A program made the translations under genes and the position numbers. 64,000 bases of DNA from Leptospira gomenensis (GTDB lineage Bacteria; Spirochaetota; Leptospiria; Leptospirales; Leptospiraceae), in NCBI RefSeq assembly GCF_004770155.1, contig NZ_RQFA01000028.1, positions 130,704-194,703 on the forward strand. Direction: 5' to 3'. Each line of letters opens with the position of its first letter. The stretch's first letter is position 1. This document shows, piece after piece, positions 26,727 through 36,394 of this stretch. The notes under the pieces were generated by a model. It was not told the DNA's origin. It saw nothing but the letters and a program-made list of their open reading frames with translations, and searched no databases.

Positions 26727-28772
26727 ATGTATAGAAAAGAAATCGACGGTCTGCGCGCGATCGCCGTTTTGGCCGTGATCCTCAATCATTTCGATAAAAA
26801 AATCCTGCCCGGAGGATTTTTGGGCGTGGATATATTCTACGTTCTTTCCGGATTCGTCATAACCGCATCCTTGTCGGAAAAAAAATATATATCCTTTCGT
26901 GAATATACCGTGGGCTTCTGGACGAGGAGAATCAAACGTCTCGCCCCTGCGCTTTTTCTTTGTGTATCGATCACACTATTGCTTACGTTTCTTTTTTCCT
27001 CCCCGCAAATCGCGGCTTCGTTTTTAACTCTTCATACCGGGATTTTTTCCCTTTTCGGATTATCGAATCTTTTTTTATACGGAAAAGCGGCGGATTATTT
27101 TAGTACGATAGCGGAATTGAACGCGTTTACGCATACATGGTCGCTCGGCGTCGAGGAACAATTTTACCTCGTTTTCCCGTTTTTGACCTGGATCAGCGGA
27201 TTTGTCACGAAAAGAAAGAACGGGGTCCGCAATTTCCTGATACTACTTTCTATTTTATCTTCTATTTCAGTAATTTATTATATTAAACTTTCCTTTACGA
27301 ATCCGGTAAAGGCTTTCTACCTGATGCCGACTCGATTCTGGGAATTGGCGCTCGGTTCGATCTCGTTTCTGCTCTCTCAAAAAGTCTCGACCGAAAAAAA
27401 ACGAAACGGTCTTTTTTTGGATCGAATCGTATCCGTATGTTTCGCGTCGATATTGATCCTTCTTTGTCTACCGCAGTCGGGCGTTTATTCGGAATTTTCC
27501 CCCCTCCCCGTCGTATTGTCCACCTCCGTACTTTTGTTCGCGGTCGAAAAACAATTCCTCACGGCAAGGTTTCTATCCCTGAAACCGTTCGTTTATATGG
27601 GAACCATTTCTTATTCCTTATATCTATGGCATTGGAGCGTATTATCCGTAAGCCGATGGACGATCGGAGTAAATCTCTGGACCGCTCCGTTTCAACTAAC
27701 GTTCATATTTTTGTTCGCGATCGTTTCGCATAAATTTCTGGAACGTCCTCTTCGATACTCGGACTGGCCGGAACTCAGTATCGGTCCTTACTTCAAAATC
27801 GGCCCGATCGGATATTTTTTCATGACGGCGGCATTGATTTCATCCGTAACGTTATTCGTCGTTATACCGCGTTATACGACGGGGAAACTCTATTTAGGTA
27901 AGTGGGCGCTTCTTGAAAAAAAGGGAGTGGAAACCTTACAAGACGACGATTCGCACGACGGATTCGAATGGAAGGCGAAGTCCTGTATCCTTTCCTCGAA
28001 CGACGAGGTCGGGAAAAAAATTCTTCCGCAAAACTGCAGCTTCGGAAATTTCAAAGAGGCAAAACGTAGATTTCTCGTGATCGGCAATTCGTTTAGCGCG
28101 GCCGAGATCGAGATGTTTAAAATTTTGGAGTCTTCCGGGGAAGGAGCCGTGATGATCACCTCTTCTTGGGGAGCGGCACCGGTTCCGAACGTGGACTATA
28201 AAGGACATTGGGACGAAGCGAATCGATACTACTGGAACGAGGTCATACCGGAATTGATCGGCAAACTTCGTCCCGAAGACGTGGTGCTCATGATCAACGA
28301 CGGAGCGCCCTACTCTCCGGAAACCTTTACGAAATCCTCCGCAAAAAATCTTAACGTTTTGGAAAACGGCCTCGAGAGCTTTATCAGAAGTGCCGCACAA
28401 AAGGGTCTTTTTGTGGTGTATCAAAGCGCCAACCCGATGCTCCGGGAATCGAACTGCACCCCGGACCTGGCGACTCCGCAGAGCTGGCATGTTTTCGGAG
28501 AACCTCCCTGCAACTATTATTCACGCCAAACGAGCCTTCGCAGAAGAAAAGAATATCATGATTTACTGTTGCGCTTACGGGATAAACACGATAATTTTTT
28601 CGTATTGGATCTCTTCGACGTATTTTGCCCCTCCGAACTCTGCAGATTCTACGACGACAACGGTGTGTTCTTATACAGGGACGAATTTTCGCACCCGAGC
28701 GTCGAAGCCGGACGCCTATCCCAACCGGAACTTCTGAAAACGATCCGATCGATTCCGTTTTCGAAACGATGA
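26727..28772 (+). CDS. acyltransferase-3 / SGNH fusion (OafA-type)
   Basis: The 681-residue protein has ten membrane helices over about residues 1-380 (Acyltransferase_3 fold), beginning YRKEIDGLRAIAVLAVI, with HTWSLGVEEQFYLVFP and KFLERPLRYSDW near the end of that domain. A C-terminal soluble part of about 280 residues has LVIGNSFSA (SGNH Ser block, normally GDS), then VVLMINDGAPY and EFSHPSVEAGR with a late His. OafA-type enzymes O-acetylate LPS or other sugars at the cell surface. The first SGNH block differs from GDS, but Ser and His are present. Confidence 0.88.
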   Translation: MYRKEIDGLRAIAVLAVILNHFDKKILPGGFLGVDIFYVLSGFVITASLSEKKYISFREYTVGFWTRRIKRLAPALFLCVSITLLLTFLFSSPQIAASFLTLHTGIFSLFGLSNLFLYGKAADYFSTIAELNAFTHTWSLGVEEQFYLVFPFLTWISGFVTKRKNGVRNFLILLSILSSISVIYYIKLSFTNPVKAFYLMPTRFWELALGSISFLLSQKVSTEKKRNGLFLDRIVSVCFASILILLCLPQSGVYSEFSPLPVVLSTSVLLFAVEKQFLTARFLSLKPFVYMGTISYSLYLWHWSVLSVSRWTIGVNLWTAPFQLTFIFLFAIVSHKFLERPLRYSDWPELSIGPYFKIGPIGYFFMTAALISSVTLFVVIPRYTTGKLYLGKWALLEKKGVETLQDDDSHDGFEWKAKSCILSSNDEVGKKILPQNCSFGNFKEAKRRFLVIGNSFSAAEIEMFKILESSGEGAVMITSSWGAAPVPNVDYKGHWDEANRYYWNEVIPELIGKLRPEDVVLMINDGAPYSPETFTKSSAKNLNVLENGLESFIRSAAQKGLFVVYQSANPMLRESNCTPDLATPQSWHVFGEPPCNYYSRQTSLRRRKEYHDLLLRLRDKHDNFFVLDLFDVFCPSELCRFYDDNGVFLYRDEFSHPSVEAGRLSQPELLKTIRSIPFSKR

Positions 28773-29040
28773 ATTTTACGCGACACATAGGTCCGGCTTG
28801 AAGCAAAAAGAGAATACTTATAATTACTATAATATTCGATTTTTATAAAGTTTAAAATAAGAAAGGTAGAATCGACTCCTAAGACCGCTCCGTAACGGTT
28901 TCCAAAAGCCGACCGTATCCATGAGCGAAAGATAAAAAAAGGAATAAAATACGCTCCAAAGAGAACAAGGAGCTGGAAAAAGGGAATCAATCGACTCGGG
29001 TCGAATTCCCGGAAACCGAGAAGTCACAGAGAGGATCCGC

Positions 29041-30249
29041 ATGAAATCTTATCTTTTCGTATTTTTTCTATTGGTCAGCATTCAACAGCAATTCGGGCAG
29101 GGATACAAACAGTTCGTCCCCCAGGATTGTCCGGAATACGAATCTCACAAGGGCGTCAAAAAGGAAATCGTGACTTTGATCCGTTCGGGAAGTCCGGAAA
29201 AGAAACTCGGAATCGTTTGTTATCTCGAACACAATTTCATCGACTATGATCATCCCGATAGGCTCGATTATTCCTTCGAATTATCGTTCGACGTCGATGC
29301 GAGAATCAGTTCGGCGGCATTTCGTTATTTTACGCATCACTACAAAACGCTTAAAGAAAAATACGGATATATCAATGAATGTTATCCTACGAATACCATC
29401 AAGCACGATCAACGCCGCATCGTTATCGCCGCGAGGAATAGAATTCTTCAACTACTCAAAAACCCGGAATCGGAGATCCAAATCATAGACGCACTGAATT
29501 TGTTAAGTTACGAAAAACCGATTACGTTAGCGGATGCGGACTATTACTCCGATAACTGCAGAATCGAAGAAAATAGGACGAAACTTTTTTTCCGGAGCTT
29601 AGAGCCGCATCTCCTCTTCCTACTGGATTCAAAGAATAAGACGATCGTGAACCTGGCGAAAAGTATACTCGATCGGTACGATCGATTGACCGAAACGACG
29701 AAACAAAAACTCCGCGCGTTTCCGAATCCCACCATCGACGATATTTCCGATTTACAAAGGCGGGTGCGATCCTCGGAAGGAAATTCAGAATTCTGCAATG
29801 ATCTATCGGAAGGTTTGCAGATAAAAATTTTGCGCTCGAAAGAACAATGGGCGATTCAGTGTTTTTATAGAAGTTTAAATCATCCACGAAATCAAACGAG
29901 ACAAGGTCTGAAAAACGAAATCGATCGTTGTCTTGAAACTGAAAAAGAACTTCTTGGATCGGATCGTCAAAAATGTTTGGATATTCTTAGCAAAATCGCC
30001 CCCGCGGAGCGTAAAACCGCCTTCCTTTTGATCGAAAACATGAGTCGTTGTTATACGGAGAAAGGAGACATTTTATCCGAAGAATGCTCCTTTACCTCTG
30101 GATTTGGAATCGACAGATTGGATCCGGACGCTGTCCAAAAAGAGTTGTCTAAAGCATGCAAATCAAATATCCCTAATATTCAAAAAGCTGCAAACGATTT
30201 AGCGAAATGGAACCACGTCTTCCCGGATTGTACTTTCGCCAAAGAGTAA
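29041..30249 (+). CDS. hypothetical secreted protein with helical repeats
   Basis: The 402-residue protein has a signal peptide ending QQQFGQG and no lipobox. The rest is helical and rich in charged residues and Cys, with segments like LKEKYGYINECYPTNTIKHDQRR and ALNLLSYEKPITLADADYY that resemble HEAT-like pairs. No family is recognised. The ATG at 29041 follows GAGAGGA. It stands alone between the acyltransferase gene and a small membrane protein gene. Confidence 0.6.
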   Translation: MKSYLFVFFLLVSIQQQFGQGYKQFVPQDCPEYESHKGVKKEIVTLIRSGSPEKKLGIVCYLEHNFIDYDHPDRLDYSFELSFDVDARISSAAFRYFTHHYKTLKEKYGYINECYPTNTIKHDQRRIVIAARNRILQLLKNPESEIQIIDALNLLSYEKPITLADADYYSDNCRIEENRTKLFFRSLEPHLLFLLDSKNKTIVNLAKSILDRYDRLTETTKQKLRAFPNPTIDDISDLQRRVRSSEGNSEFCNDLSEGLQIKILRSKEQWAIQCFYRSLNHPRNQTRQGLKNEIDRCLETEKELLGSDRQKCLDILSKIAPAERKTAFLLIENMSRCYTEKGDILSEECSFTSGFGIDRLDPDAVQKELSKACKSNIPNIQKAANDLAKWNHVFPDCTFAKE

Positions 30250-30631
30250 AAAAAAACGTAGAATCTTCGTAAAAACAGATCAAAAGGAACTCGTCCGATT
30301 TCGGACGAGTTATAGGACTTAGGATACGACTCCCGGATTCGATCGTTTTGATAAAGTCCGACCAAAACGGAGGATCCGTTCGTCATCCTCATTCGTTCGT
30401 TTTCGATTTTTGGGATCATGACGAGTAACGTGGACAACCTTCTCCCGTGAATTAAAAAATCCCCATACAAAACGGACTGATTCACGTTCCTTCCGGATAC
30501 ACTTTCGTTCCTTAAAATCAGAAATTCATTCTTGATTTCCCGTGACTCTACGAATCTATCGAATCTTTTCTCTTCCTCTTGACAGCTTCCAGGAAATCTG
30601 AACCTTGTGTGTTCGAAAAGGAGGATCATCA
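30250..30631. other. intergenic region, no convincing gene
   Basis: This 382-base stretch holds the hairpin above and a TTGACA at about 30580. A minus-strand frame covers it, but it overlaps the end of the gene to the left and has no family match or ribosome site that convinces me. Confidence 0.4.
30288..30311. terminator. perfect 11-bp hairpin after the hypothetical gene
   Basis: AACTCGTCCGA and TCGGACGAGTT form an 11-bp perfect stem with a TT loop, 39 bases after the stop at 30249. The left side is flanked by AAAAGG, giving CCTTTT on the minus strand. A terminator is the simplest reading, but a 2-base loop is strained, so it may be a protein site. Confidence 0.4.
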
Positions 30632-30934
30632 ATGAACGATATTATTATGACGAGCATCGTCGCCGGAATCGGTGCAGCCTTGGCGGTGAGTATCGCCGCA
30701 CGTCGTGGAAAAAAACTCGAGCCGAAAATTCTCAAGGAACTTCAAGACGCAGGAGGAACATTGACCTTACCCGAACTCACCAAACGAATCGGTCTCAAAG
30801 ACTCTTTCTTAAACCGCGGTAAAGTCATCCAGGCGATTGCACCGATGATAGCAAGAGGCGAAGTCGTTGAAATCGACGACCCGAAGGCTACGGTTAAAAA
30901 CAGGTTAGAGCTGAAACAATTCAGACTCAAATAA
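30632..30934 (+). CDS. small membrane-anchored protein, unknown
   Basis: The ATG at 30632 has GGAGG about 8 bases upstream. The 100-residue product has one N-terminal membrane segment (DIIMTSIVAGIGAALAVSIAA) followed by a basic KKLEPKILKELQDAGGTLTLPEL and a helical winged-helix-like end (TKRIGLKDSFLNRGKVIQAI). The second part resembles a small MarR- or PCI-like wHTH fold, but this is only shape. The function is unknown. Confidence 0.65.
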   Translation: MNDIIMTSIVAGIGAALAVSIAARRGKKLEPKILKELQDAGGTLTLPELTKRIGLKDSFLNRGKVIQAIAPMIARGEVVEIDDPKATVKNRLELKQFRLK

Positions 30935-31701
30935 AAACAAAGACCAGGATATGCTTGCAGAGGGATATCTTCGGTCTACGAAAATCCCTCCTGCATATTA
31001 AACCCAGTAAAACAGCAGAACTCAGACGCCGTATCGAAACGAGTTTTCGTTTTTCAAAAAGGAGGACTTCTCGGTCTCGATTTTAGTTTAAAAGATCAAG
31101 GTCCGAGGTCGTAAGCGTGACGTTTTATCAAGAATATTGAATTCTTTTTGTTTGAGATCGTATGAAAACGAATTTTACTTTTCCGTCTCTGATTCTCGCT
31201 TAAATTCATATTATAATCAGGAATGTGTATATTTACGGATCGCTCCACCTTCCCCTGAGATCTTTGCTTCGAATACCTTGGCTTTGATCGAATATTTCGA
31301 GGATGAGTCATACTAAGATTTCCGTTTCGCAAAACACCGTTGTTGAGCGAGTCAATTGGATCAAGTTTAGCGTCATATTCGATTCTTCCTTCCGTTTCTT
31401 TGAGTGATAGGATTCTATTATAAATCGGAAAACGGCGAAGACACTTTTTCGTTTTATTTGTAAATCCATCCGCTTTTTTCAGTTTCGTTTTCACCAAGAG
31501 ATAAGTGGCGAACGAACGACAATACCGCTCTTTGGCCGAAATTCCAACGTTATGCTCTTTTGGTTCAGTGTTCGCGTTAATTCTCGCGCAAAAAACCGGG
31601 AAACAACCTTCCTAATTCCGCAATCAAACTATAAAATTAATTTGACATACGAGGGCTTCTTAAAAACGCTCCAAACTCATAAAGGAGACTTAACTTATTA
31701 A
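30935..31701. other. left border of an AT-rich accessory island
   Basis: There is no well-supported gene here. The first 160 bases hold an imperfect hairpin (about 30950-30999) and the left direct repeat (31010-31103). A 133-codon minus-strand frame (31096-31497) has poor codon character and no motif. Base composition becomes AT-richer from about 31.1 kb onward. A TTGACA at 31642-31647 may be part of the promoter for the lipoprotein gene at 31702. Confidence 0.5.
31010..31103 (+). repeat. direct repeat, left copy (about 95 bp)
   Basis: The segment shares most positions with 34649-34742. Both carry GTATC-x-AAACGAGTTTTCG, TTT-x-TCAAAAA, TTCTCGGTCT and AGATCAAGGTC in the same order and spacing. 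By eye identity is about 80 percent. The two copies flank the AT-rich island. Confidence 0.7.
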
Positions 31702-32166
31702 ATGACGACCCACTGTCTTAAGTTTGGAAAAATATCTGTTCTATTTTGTTTAATCGTATTCGGTGTAACAAATTGTGTATCGGGTACTCTTACGATGACC
31801 GGAAGAAGTTATCCACCGCTCGCCGAAACGGAACCTATCGCTGTGATCATGAGAGCGATTCCCGATTACCAAGTAGAACAAATTGGAATCGTAGAAGTTA
31901 ATTGCGGACAACTAAGTGATTGTATAGAATACGTGAAAGAAAAGGCAAGGGAACAAGGCGCTGACGTGATCATACTTGCCAATTCTGAAATTGTAACTTC
32001 CGTACACTACACCCCGGGAGCTAGAGCGGGAAATACTTCTAACCCTGGCATGCTTTCAAGTCATAGCGAACAAGTTCAAACCTGGGAAATCGCCAAAAGA
32101 ATCCAACGCCCTCCGGTAGAAACCAAGGAGAATAAAAGTAAGAAAAAAGTATCGGAAGAAATATAA
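31702..32166 (+). CDS. lipoprotein, YbjQ-like fold
   Basis: The 154-residue protein has a signal ending FGVTNC, a lipobox. The mature part has VEQIGIVEVNCGQLSDCIEYVKEKAREQGADVIIL, which has the alternating pattern of small YbjQ/DUF4156-like domains (strand, helix, then G-A-[DN]-[AV]-I). The tail is Lys-rich. It lies inside the island. The function is unknown. Confidence 0.65.
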   Translation: MTTHCLKFGKISVLFCLIVFGVTNCVSGTLTMTGRSYPPLAETEPIAVIMRAIPDYQVEQIGIVEVNCGQLSDCIEYVKEKAREQGADVIILANSEIVTSVHYTPGARAGNTSNPGMLSSHSEQVQTWEIAKRIQRPPVETKENKSKKKVSEEI

Positions 32167-32507
32167 TCAAAACATAAATTTAAAACTTACCGAGTACACT
32201 TTAACGCGGATCGTTGAACGGGTCCGAAAAAGCCGAGCGAGAATGCCTTTCTAACGAAAGGCAGATAGGGAATAGGCTTCCGGTTTTTTCAACGTCGAGA
32301 GCGTTGATAATGACAAAAGCATAACATTTATGAAATAAAAAATCGAGATGAAACCGATTGCATGTATTAACGATCCTATTTGTCAACGTTACGCTCCGTC
32401 GGACTTTTACATAAAATTATTTTAAACATCGAATTTACGAAACAAGAATAAAGCGCGGAACAAAAACTACGAATCAAGGAAGAGCGGTAAAGTGGAGCTT
32501 GTTTGGA
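32167..32507. other. intergenic region in the island
   Basis: This 341-base stretch lies between a plus-strand lipoprotein gene and the end of a minus-strand WG-repeat gene. It holds a GCCTTTC/GAAAGGC hairpin at about 32248-32265 which may end transcription from one or both sides. I see no gene. Confidence 0.4.
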
Positions 32508-33431
32508 CTAATTGGACAAATGCTTGTTCTTTGAATATTCAAGAAAACCGAATTTTCCATTGTATTTAACACAAATTAAACCTTCTTTAACAGAAGAAAC
32601 TTTATCGAAGATCGCCTGAATTACAATTTCACCTTTTTTATTGATGAAACCATATTTTCCATTCTTTTCAAATGGGGCAATTCCTTCCGCAAAAAAGCCA
32701 CTCCACTCAAAATCCGTGTCGATGACTTTCTTGCCTGTAGCGTCGATATACGTATACCTTGATTGAAATTTGACTCTTGCCAGACCATCTCTAAAGGGAA
32801 AACAATTGTCAAATTTCGGAGGAATCACCACTTCACCCTTTTTGTTGATGAATGCGTATTTATCCTTTTCTAAGACACATGATAACCCTTCGGAAAATTC
32901 TCCAACGGATTTATATTTAGCAGGAATGATAATATTACCTAATGAATCAATAAACCCGTATTTTTTATTTATTTTAACACTCGCCAACCCCTCGCTAAAT
33001 TCGAACGCATCTTCGTATATTGGTTTTACAACAATCTCGTCCTGTTTATTTCTAAAACCGTATCCTCCTGAAACATCGCCAAAGGGAATCAAATTCGAAT
33101 TAAAAGCATAGGGAAGATCATAAGAAGAAAGGACTTGATTACCGGCTTGATCAATATATCCGCTAAATTGACCTGTAAACACGAAAGCTAAACCTTCGCT
33201 GAAAAAGGTGCCTCCTTCATATTTCGGTTCGATGACAATATTACCTTTCTTGTCAATAAATCCAAATTTCCCATTCTGTTTTACTCCGGCTAAACCTTCG
33301 CTAAACGAAACCGCATCTTCATAGATTGGTTCAACGGTCCAGACGATAGCAATCGGTCGATTCTGCTCTCCATGTAAACTGCAAATTACCCAACACAACA
33401 ATATCGCTATTTTAAAAGCAAACTTCTTCAT
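32508..33431 (-). CDS. WG-repeat (KWG) secreted protein
   Basis: The 307-residue protein has a signal peptide ending CSLHGEQ and seven or so WG (KWG) repeats of about 38-45 residues, each like YEDAVSFSEGLAGVKQNGKFGFIDKKGNIVI and EFSEGLASVKINKKYGFIDSLGN. The family was first described from Leptospira, and the repeats are thought to form a propeller-like binding surface. Codon use is AT-richer than outside the island, which suggests transfer. The ligand is unknown. Confidence 0.88.
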   Translation of the reverse strand: MKKFAFKIAILLCWVICSLHGEQNRPIAIVWTVEPIYEDAVSFSEGLAGVKQNGKFGFIDKKGNIVIEPKYEGGTFFSEGLAFVFTGQFSGYIDQAGNQVLSSYDLPYAFNSNLIPFGDVSGGYGFRNKQDEIVVKPIYEDAFEFSEGLASVKINKKYGFIDSLGNIIIPAKYKSVGEFSEGLSCVLEKDKYAFINKKGEVVIPPKFDNCFPFRDGLARVKFQSRYTYIDATGKKVIDTDFEWSGFFAEGIAPFEKNGKYGFINKKGEIVIQAIFDKVSSVKEGLICVKYNGKFGFLEYSKNKHLSN

Positions 33432-33648
33432 ACTAATATAACGCCCTTTTAAATTGATTTCGCCCCATTAGCATTGGGCATTGATTCAAAAAATTTCCCT
33501 GTACAATGAACTTCATACAAGATTCGAAGCATCTTTGTACAGCGATAATCTGTAAAGTTAAATGATCTTACTACTGGATTCAATTTCACTGTTTTAAAAC
33601 TGAAACAACCAGTACGATGTTTTGTTTATCGGAATAACAACAACCTAT

Positions 33649-33939
33649 TTAGCGAAGACCTAAAACCGCCGGTTTAGGAGCAATTTCAAGCTGATTCGTT
33701 TCTTTGTTTAGTTTTACTGGACGACCTTGATTTAAAAATGAGAAAACCTTATTATGAACCGGTAGCCAATACTTTTTGTCTTTTTCGATTACTTCGATTT
33801 CTCTTTCAAAATTAGATATCCAGGTCCTATAAAAGTTTATAGTATCTAAATCGTTAATGACTTTTAGCCCTTCATCAGAAATATTACGACTATTACCCGT
33901 ATACTCGATCTCAGATGAGAATCTTATTGGATCAGCCAT
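33649..33939 (-). pseudogene. 3' fragment of an unknown gene
   Basis: From ATG 33939 a 96-codon frame reads MADPIRFSSEIEYTG and EKDKKYWLPVHNKVFSFLNQGRP. The same frame stays open upstream to about 34060, with GEEAKHCISELELVDGKPV, where it runs into the transposase frame. This suggests that the 5' part was replaced by the insertion element. The family is not recognised. It could also be an intact small gene. Confidence 0.35.
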
Positions 33940-34620
33940 AACAGGTTTTCCATCGACAAGTTCCAGCTCGCTGATACAGTGTTTTGCTTCTTCTCCTGAA
34001 TTTGCCCTTTTCCAAAAAATTGCATTGCAGCCATGTGAAACCAGCGACCTCGACCAACGATTTTTACTTTTTCTTTCAATTGCAATTTGTTTTTCAGAAC
34101 TTCATAAGCGGTTTTTCCGAAAAGTCCTCCGTGCGGTCTGAGCATATTGTAATAATTTTCCCATTCCGATAACTTTTTACTCGAATCAACGTCATCCTTA
34201 TATTCAAAAAGCTGATAAAACTCAGATTTACCAGTACGATGCGAACGTTCAACTTTACCGTTCAGCCGAGGCGTCCCAGGTTCAATCTAGGAATGATGTA
34301 TTCCTTGGCCTTCGATATGCCAATGAAACTTCGCTTGAAATTCGGGCCCATTATCAGTTCTGATTGTATGGATTCGAAATGGGAATTTTTCTATTACGTA
34401 GTCAACAAAATCAATAGCAGATTGTTGAGTATGAGTTTGATATATTTTTAAAGCACGTATTCGAGAAGCGTCATCAATAGCCGTATATTAAAATCTCTTA
34501 ATTTCTTTTCCTTTGGAATTACGGAAAGAAAGGAATTTTACATCTATTTGCACTTGATGCCCTGGAACCTTTTTTTCATATCGAATAAACGAAGACGGAA
34601 GGAAACCAGAGGCTGTTGAA
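33924..34620 (-). mobile_element. decayed IS481-type transposase (two in-frame stops, 5' truncated)
   Basis: One frame shows the integrase core of an IS481-family transposase: KVPGHQVQIDVKFLSF (first Asp), RTDNGPEFQAKFHWHIEGQ (second Asp), NGKVERSHRTGKSEFY (Glu) and RPHGGLFGKTAYEVL at the end of the core. Two stops break it, TAA at 34488-34490 just before YTAIDDASRI and TAG at 34287-34289 in the HHSxIEPGTPRLNG segment. The N-terminal helix-turn-helix part (about 100 residues) is missing upstream of 34620. At 34609 GGCTGTTGAAAAC resembles an insertion-sequence end. The element is dead. Confidence 0.85.
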
Positions 34621-34648
34621 AACTTCGTTCGGCACATATTACTATGTT

Positions 34649-34742
34649 AAACCGGAAAACTCGACGCTGTATCTAAACGAGTTTTCGTTTCTCAAAAACG
34701 TTCGAGTTCTCGGTCTTGATGTTATTTCAGAAGATCAAGGTC
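34649..34742 (+). repeat. direct repeat, right copy (about 95 bp)
   Basis: This copy matches the left copy at 31010-31103 with the same core (GTATCTAAACGAGTTTTCG, TTTCTCAAAAA, TTCTCGGTCT, AGATCAAGGTC). It lies between the transposase remnant and the end of the flagellar gene. Confidence 0.7.
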
Positions 34743-34765
34743 TGTTGAGATGTGCGAAGGGATGT

Positions 34766-35629
34766 TTATCGCAAGACGTCGCTTAAAAGTTTACCGAGCA
34801 TTTGATCCTGAGTCTGAACCGTCTTTTGATTGGCTTCATAGGAACGATTGACCTCGATCATTTCCACCATTTCGGTAACGACACTTACGTTAGACGCTTC
34901 TAAATATCCCTGAAGCACGGAAGGCTCGTCTTTGAGTTCGAAAGGAACCGGTTCTCCCGACTCGGGGGTATCCGAGTAAAACGAATCCCCTTCCTTATCC
35001 AAATGACGCGGATTTTCAACGGTACGGATCTTGATCCGATCCAAAAGAACCGGAGTTTCAAAACGATTTTTATCAATCGAAGTTCCATTCACCGGATCGT
35101 TGCCTATTTCTCCGTTGATCCAGACTTCTCCGTTCTCTTTAATCAAAAAATTTCCTCTTGCGACACGAATCGGACCGTTCTCACCCAACAGAGGAAACCC
35201 TTGCGGAGTGACGAGATAACCGTTCGTATCCATAACGAAGGCTCCGCTTCTCGAGAGACGCTCGCCGCGATTGGTCATAACGCTGAAAAAAGCCGGATGT
35301 TCGTTTCCCGGTTTATCCTGCAACATCAGGTCGAAAGGATTCTCCGTTTTTTTTACGGCGCCTTGTTCGAAACGGGTATAAACCTCGTTCACTTCTCCGC
35401 CTAACCCTAGTTTGCCGACCAACGGAGCCGTATCGAAAGAACCCATCGGAACCTTTCCCACTCCGTCCTCGTCGAAACGATGGATCAAAAGTTCCGGAAA
35501 CGTCTTGAACACGGTCGTATCTCTTTTGAAGGCCGTCTTATCCACGTTCGCGAGATTGTTGGAAATGACGTCCATTCTCGTCTGCTGAATGATCATTCCG
35601 TTAGCGCCAGTATACATTCCTCTCAACAT
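34766..35629 (-). CDS. flagellar rod/hook protein (FlgF/FlgG family)
   Basis: The 287-residue protein starts [20 protein letters not shown], then [17 protein letters not shown], the N-terminal motif of axial flagellar proteins. It ends with [23 protein letters not shown] and GKLLSDVLR, the C-terminal coiled coil. These regions form the rod of the periplasmic flagellum. Length and the middle domain fit FlgF or FlgG; I cannot separate the two. No other flagellar gene is next to it. Its stop is 24 bases from the right island repeat. Confidence 0.88.
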   Translation of the reverse strand: MLRGMYTGANGMIIQQTRMDVISNNLANVDKTAFKRDTTVFKTFPELLIHRFDEDGVGKVPMGSFDTAPLVGKLGLGGEVNEVYTRFEQGAVKKTENPFDLMLQDKPGNEHPAFFSVMTNRGERLSRSGAFVMDTNGYLVTPQGFPLLGENGPIRVARGNFLIKENGEVWINGEIGNDPVNGTSIDKNRFETPVLLDRIKIRTVENPRHLDKEGDSFYSDTPESGEPVPFELKDEPSVLQGYLEASNVSVVTEMVEMIEVNRSYEANQKTVQTQDQMLGKLLSDVLR

Positions 35630-35700
35630 CGTATCTTCCCCCGTTCTATTTTAGGATCGGAGAATTTCGGAAATCCCCTAACGTTTTTGAGGACATAAAT

Positions 35701-36153
35701 CTAGTTTTTTCCCTTCCAAACCCAACGCAACGGACCCGATCCGTATCTTCCGAGACGGTCTCCCGCGTTCGTCAATTTACACTTCGACAAGGAAAGACAT
35801 CCGCAACCGATACAAACCGATAACCCGCTTTTCAGAAGTTCCAATTCGCGGATTCGATCCTCGATTCTGGTAGTCCAGGTTCTCGACAACTTCGACCAAT
35901 CCTGTCCGGTGGGGGTGTAATCTTCGGGAAGTTTGGAAACCTCGTTTCCGATCTCATCCAAAGAAAGCCCTACTTTCTGCGCGAATACGATGAAGGCGAT
36001 TCTTCTCAAAACGTGCCTCGGATAACGCCTATGACCCGAGGATGATCTCTGCGATACGATCAAACCCCGCTCCTCGTAAAATCGAAGCGCAGAAGAAGCC
36101 ACCCCGCTCCGTTTTGCGACTTGGCTGATACTCAACAATTCCTCTTTGTCCAT
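35701..36153 (-). CDS. soxR: redox-sensitive regulator SoxR
   Basis: The 150-residue MerR-family protein has the winged helix SISQVAKRSGVASSALRFYEERGLI, a dimerisation helix, and the iron-sulfur ligands CIGCGCLSLSKC (C-x2-C-x-C-x5-C) typical of SoxR. It ends LTNAGDRLGRYGSGPLRW, also SoxR-like. SoxR is activated by redox-cycling compounds through its [2Fe-2S] cluster. It is divergent from an MFS transporter gene, with two TTAAAG-x4-CTTTAA-type palindromes in the 470-base gap. Confidence 0.92.
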   Translation of the reverse strand: MDKEELLSISQVAKRSGVASSALRFYEERGLIVSQRSSSGHRRYPRHVLRRIAFIVFAQKVGLSLDEIGNEVSKLPEDYTPTGQDWSKLSRTWTTRIEDRIRELELLKSGLSVCIGCGCLSLSKCKLTNAGDRLGRYGSGPLRWVWKGKN

Positions 36154-36257
36154 TTCCGTTCTTTTCCTTTTTTGAATTCCGGATCGATCGTTCTACTCGA
36201 TTTACCGCCGTTCGCCTTTTTTCGCAGTTCTGTTTCGGGTAAAATTATTCCGAAAAG

Positions 36258-36273
36258 TTAAAGTTAACTTTAG
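36258..36273. promoter_or_regulatory. candidate SoxR operator 1
   Basis: TTAAAGTTAACTTTAG is a near-perfect palindrome with the core AAGTTAACTT, identical to the core of the E. coli SoxR site (CCTCAAGTTAACTTGAGG). It lies 105 bases before soxR. Confidence 0.6.
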
Positions 36274-36378
36274 CTTTAATTTTTTCCCTTTTGATTCCAT
36301 TCAGACTTTGATAGAAAACCCGTTCTAAAACGGAACTTTTTTTGAAAATTCGGTAAAAAATTAGAAAGGTGGGTTTAC

Positions 36379-36394
36379 TTAAAGCGGACTTTAA
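36379..36394. promoter_or_regulatory. candidate SoxR operator 2
   Basis: TTAAAGCGGACTTTAA has the same TTAAAG half-sites and 4-base spacer as operator 1, 121 bases away. It lies 230 bases before the MFS gene. Confidence 0.45.

Noticed and set aside
30180..30632. 150-codon minus-strand frame after the hypothetical gene
   Set aside because: It overlaps the end of the gene on the plus strand, crosses a hairpin and has no ribosome site or family motif. I kept only the hairpin.
31096..31497. 133-codon minus-strand frame at the island border
   Set aside because: The composition is Lys/Asn/Arg-rich with no motif, and its end lies in the direct repeat. It may be a chance frame in AT-rich DNA.
34609..34624. 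complete IS element with both inverted ends
   Set aside because: GGCTGTTGAAAAC resembles an element end, but I could not find a matching inverted copy at the other side.
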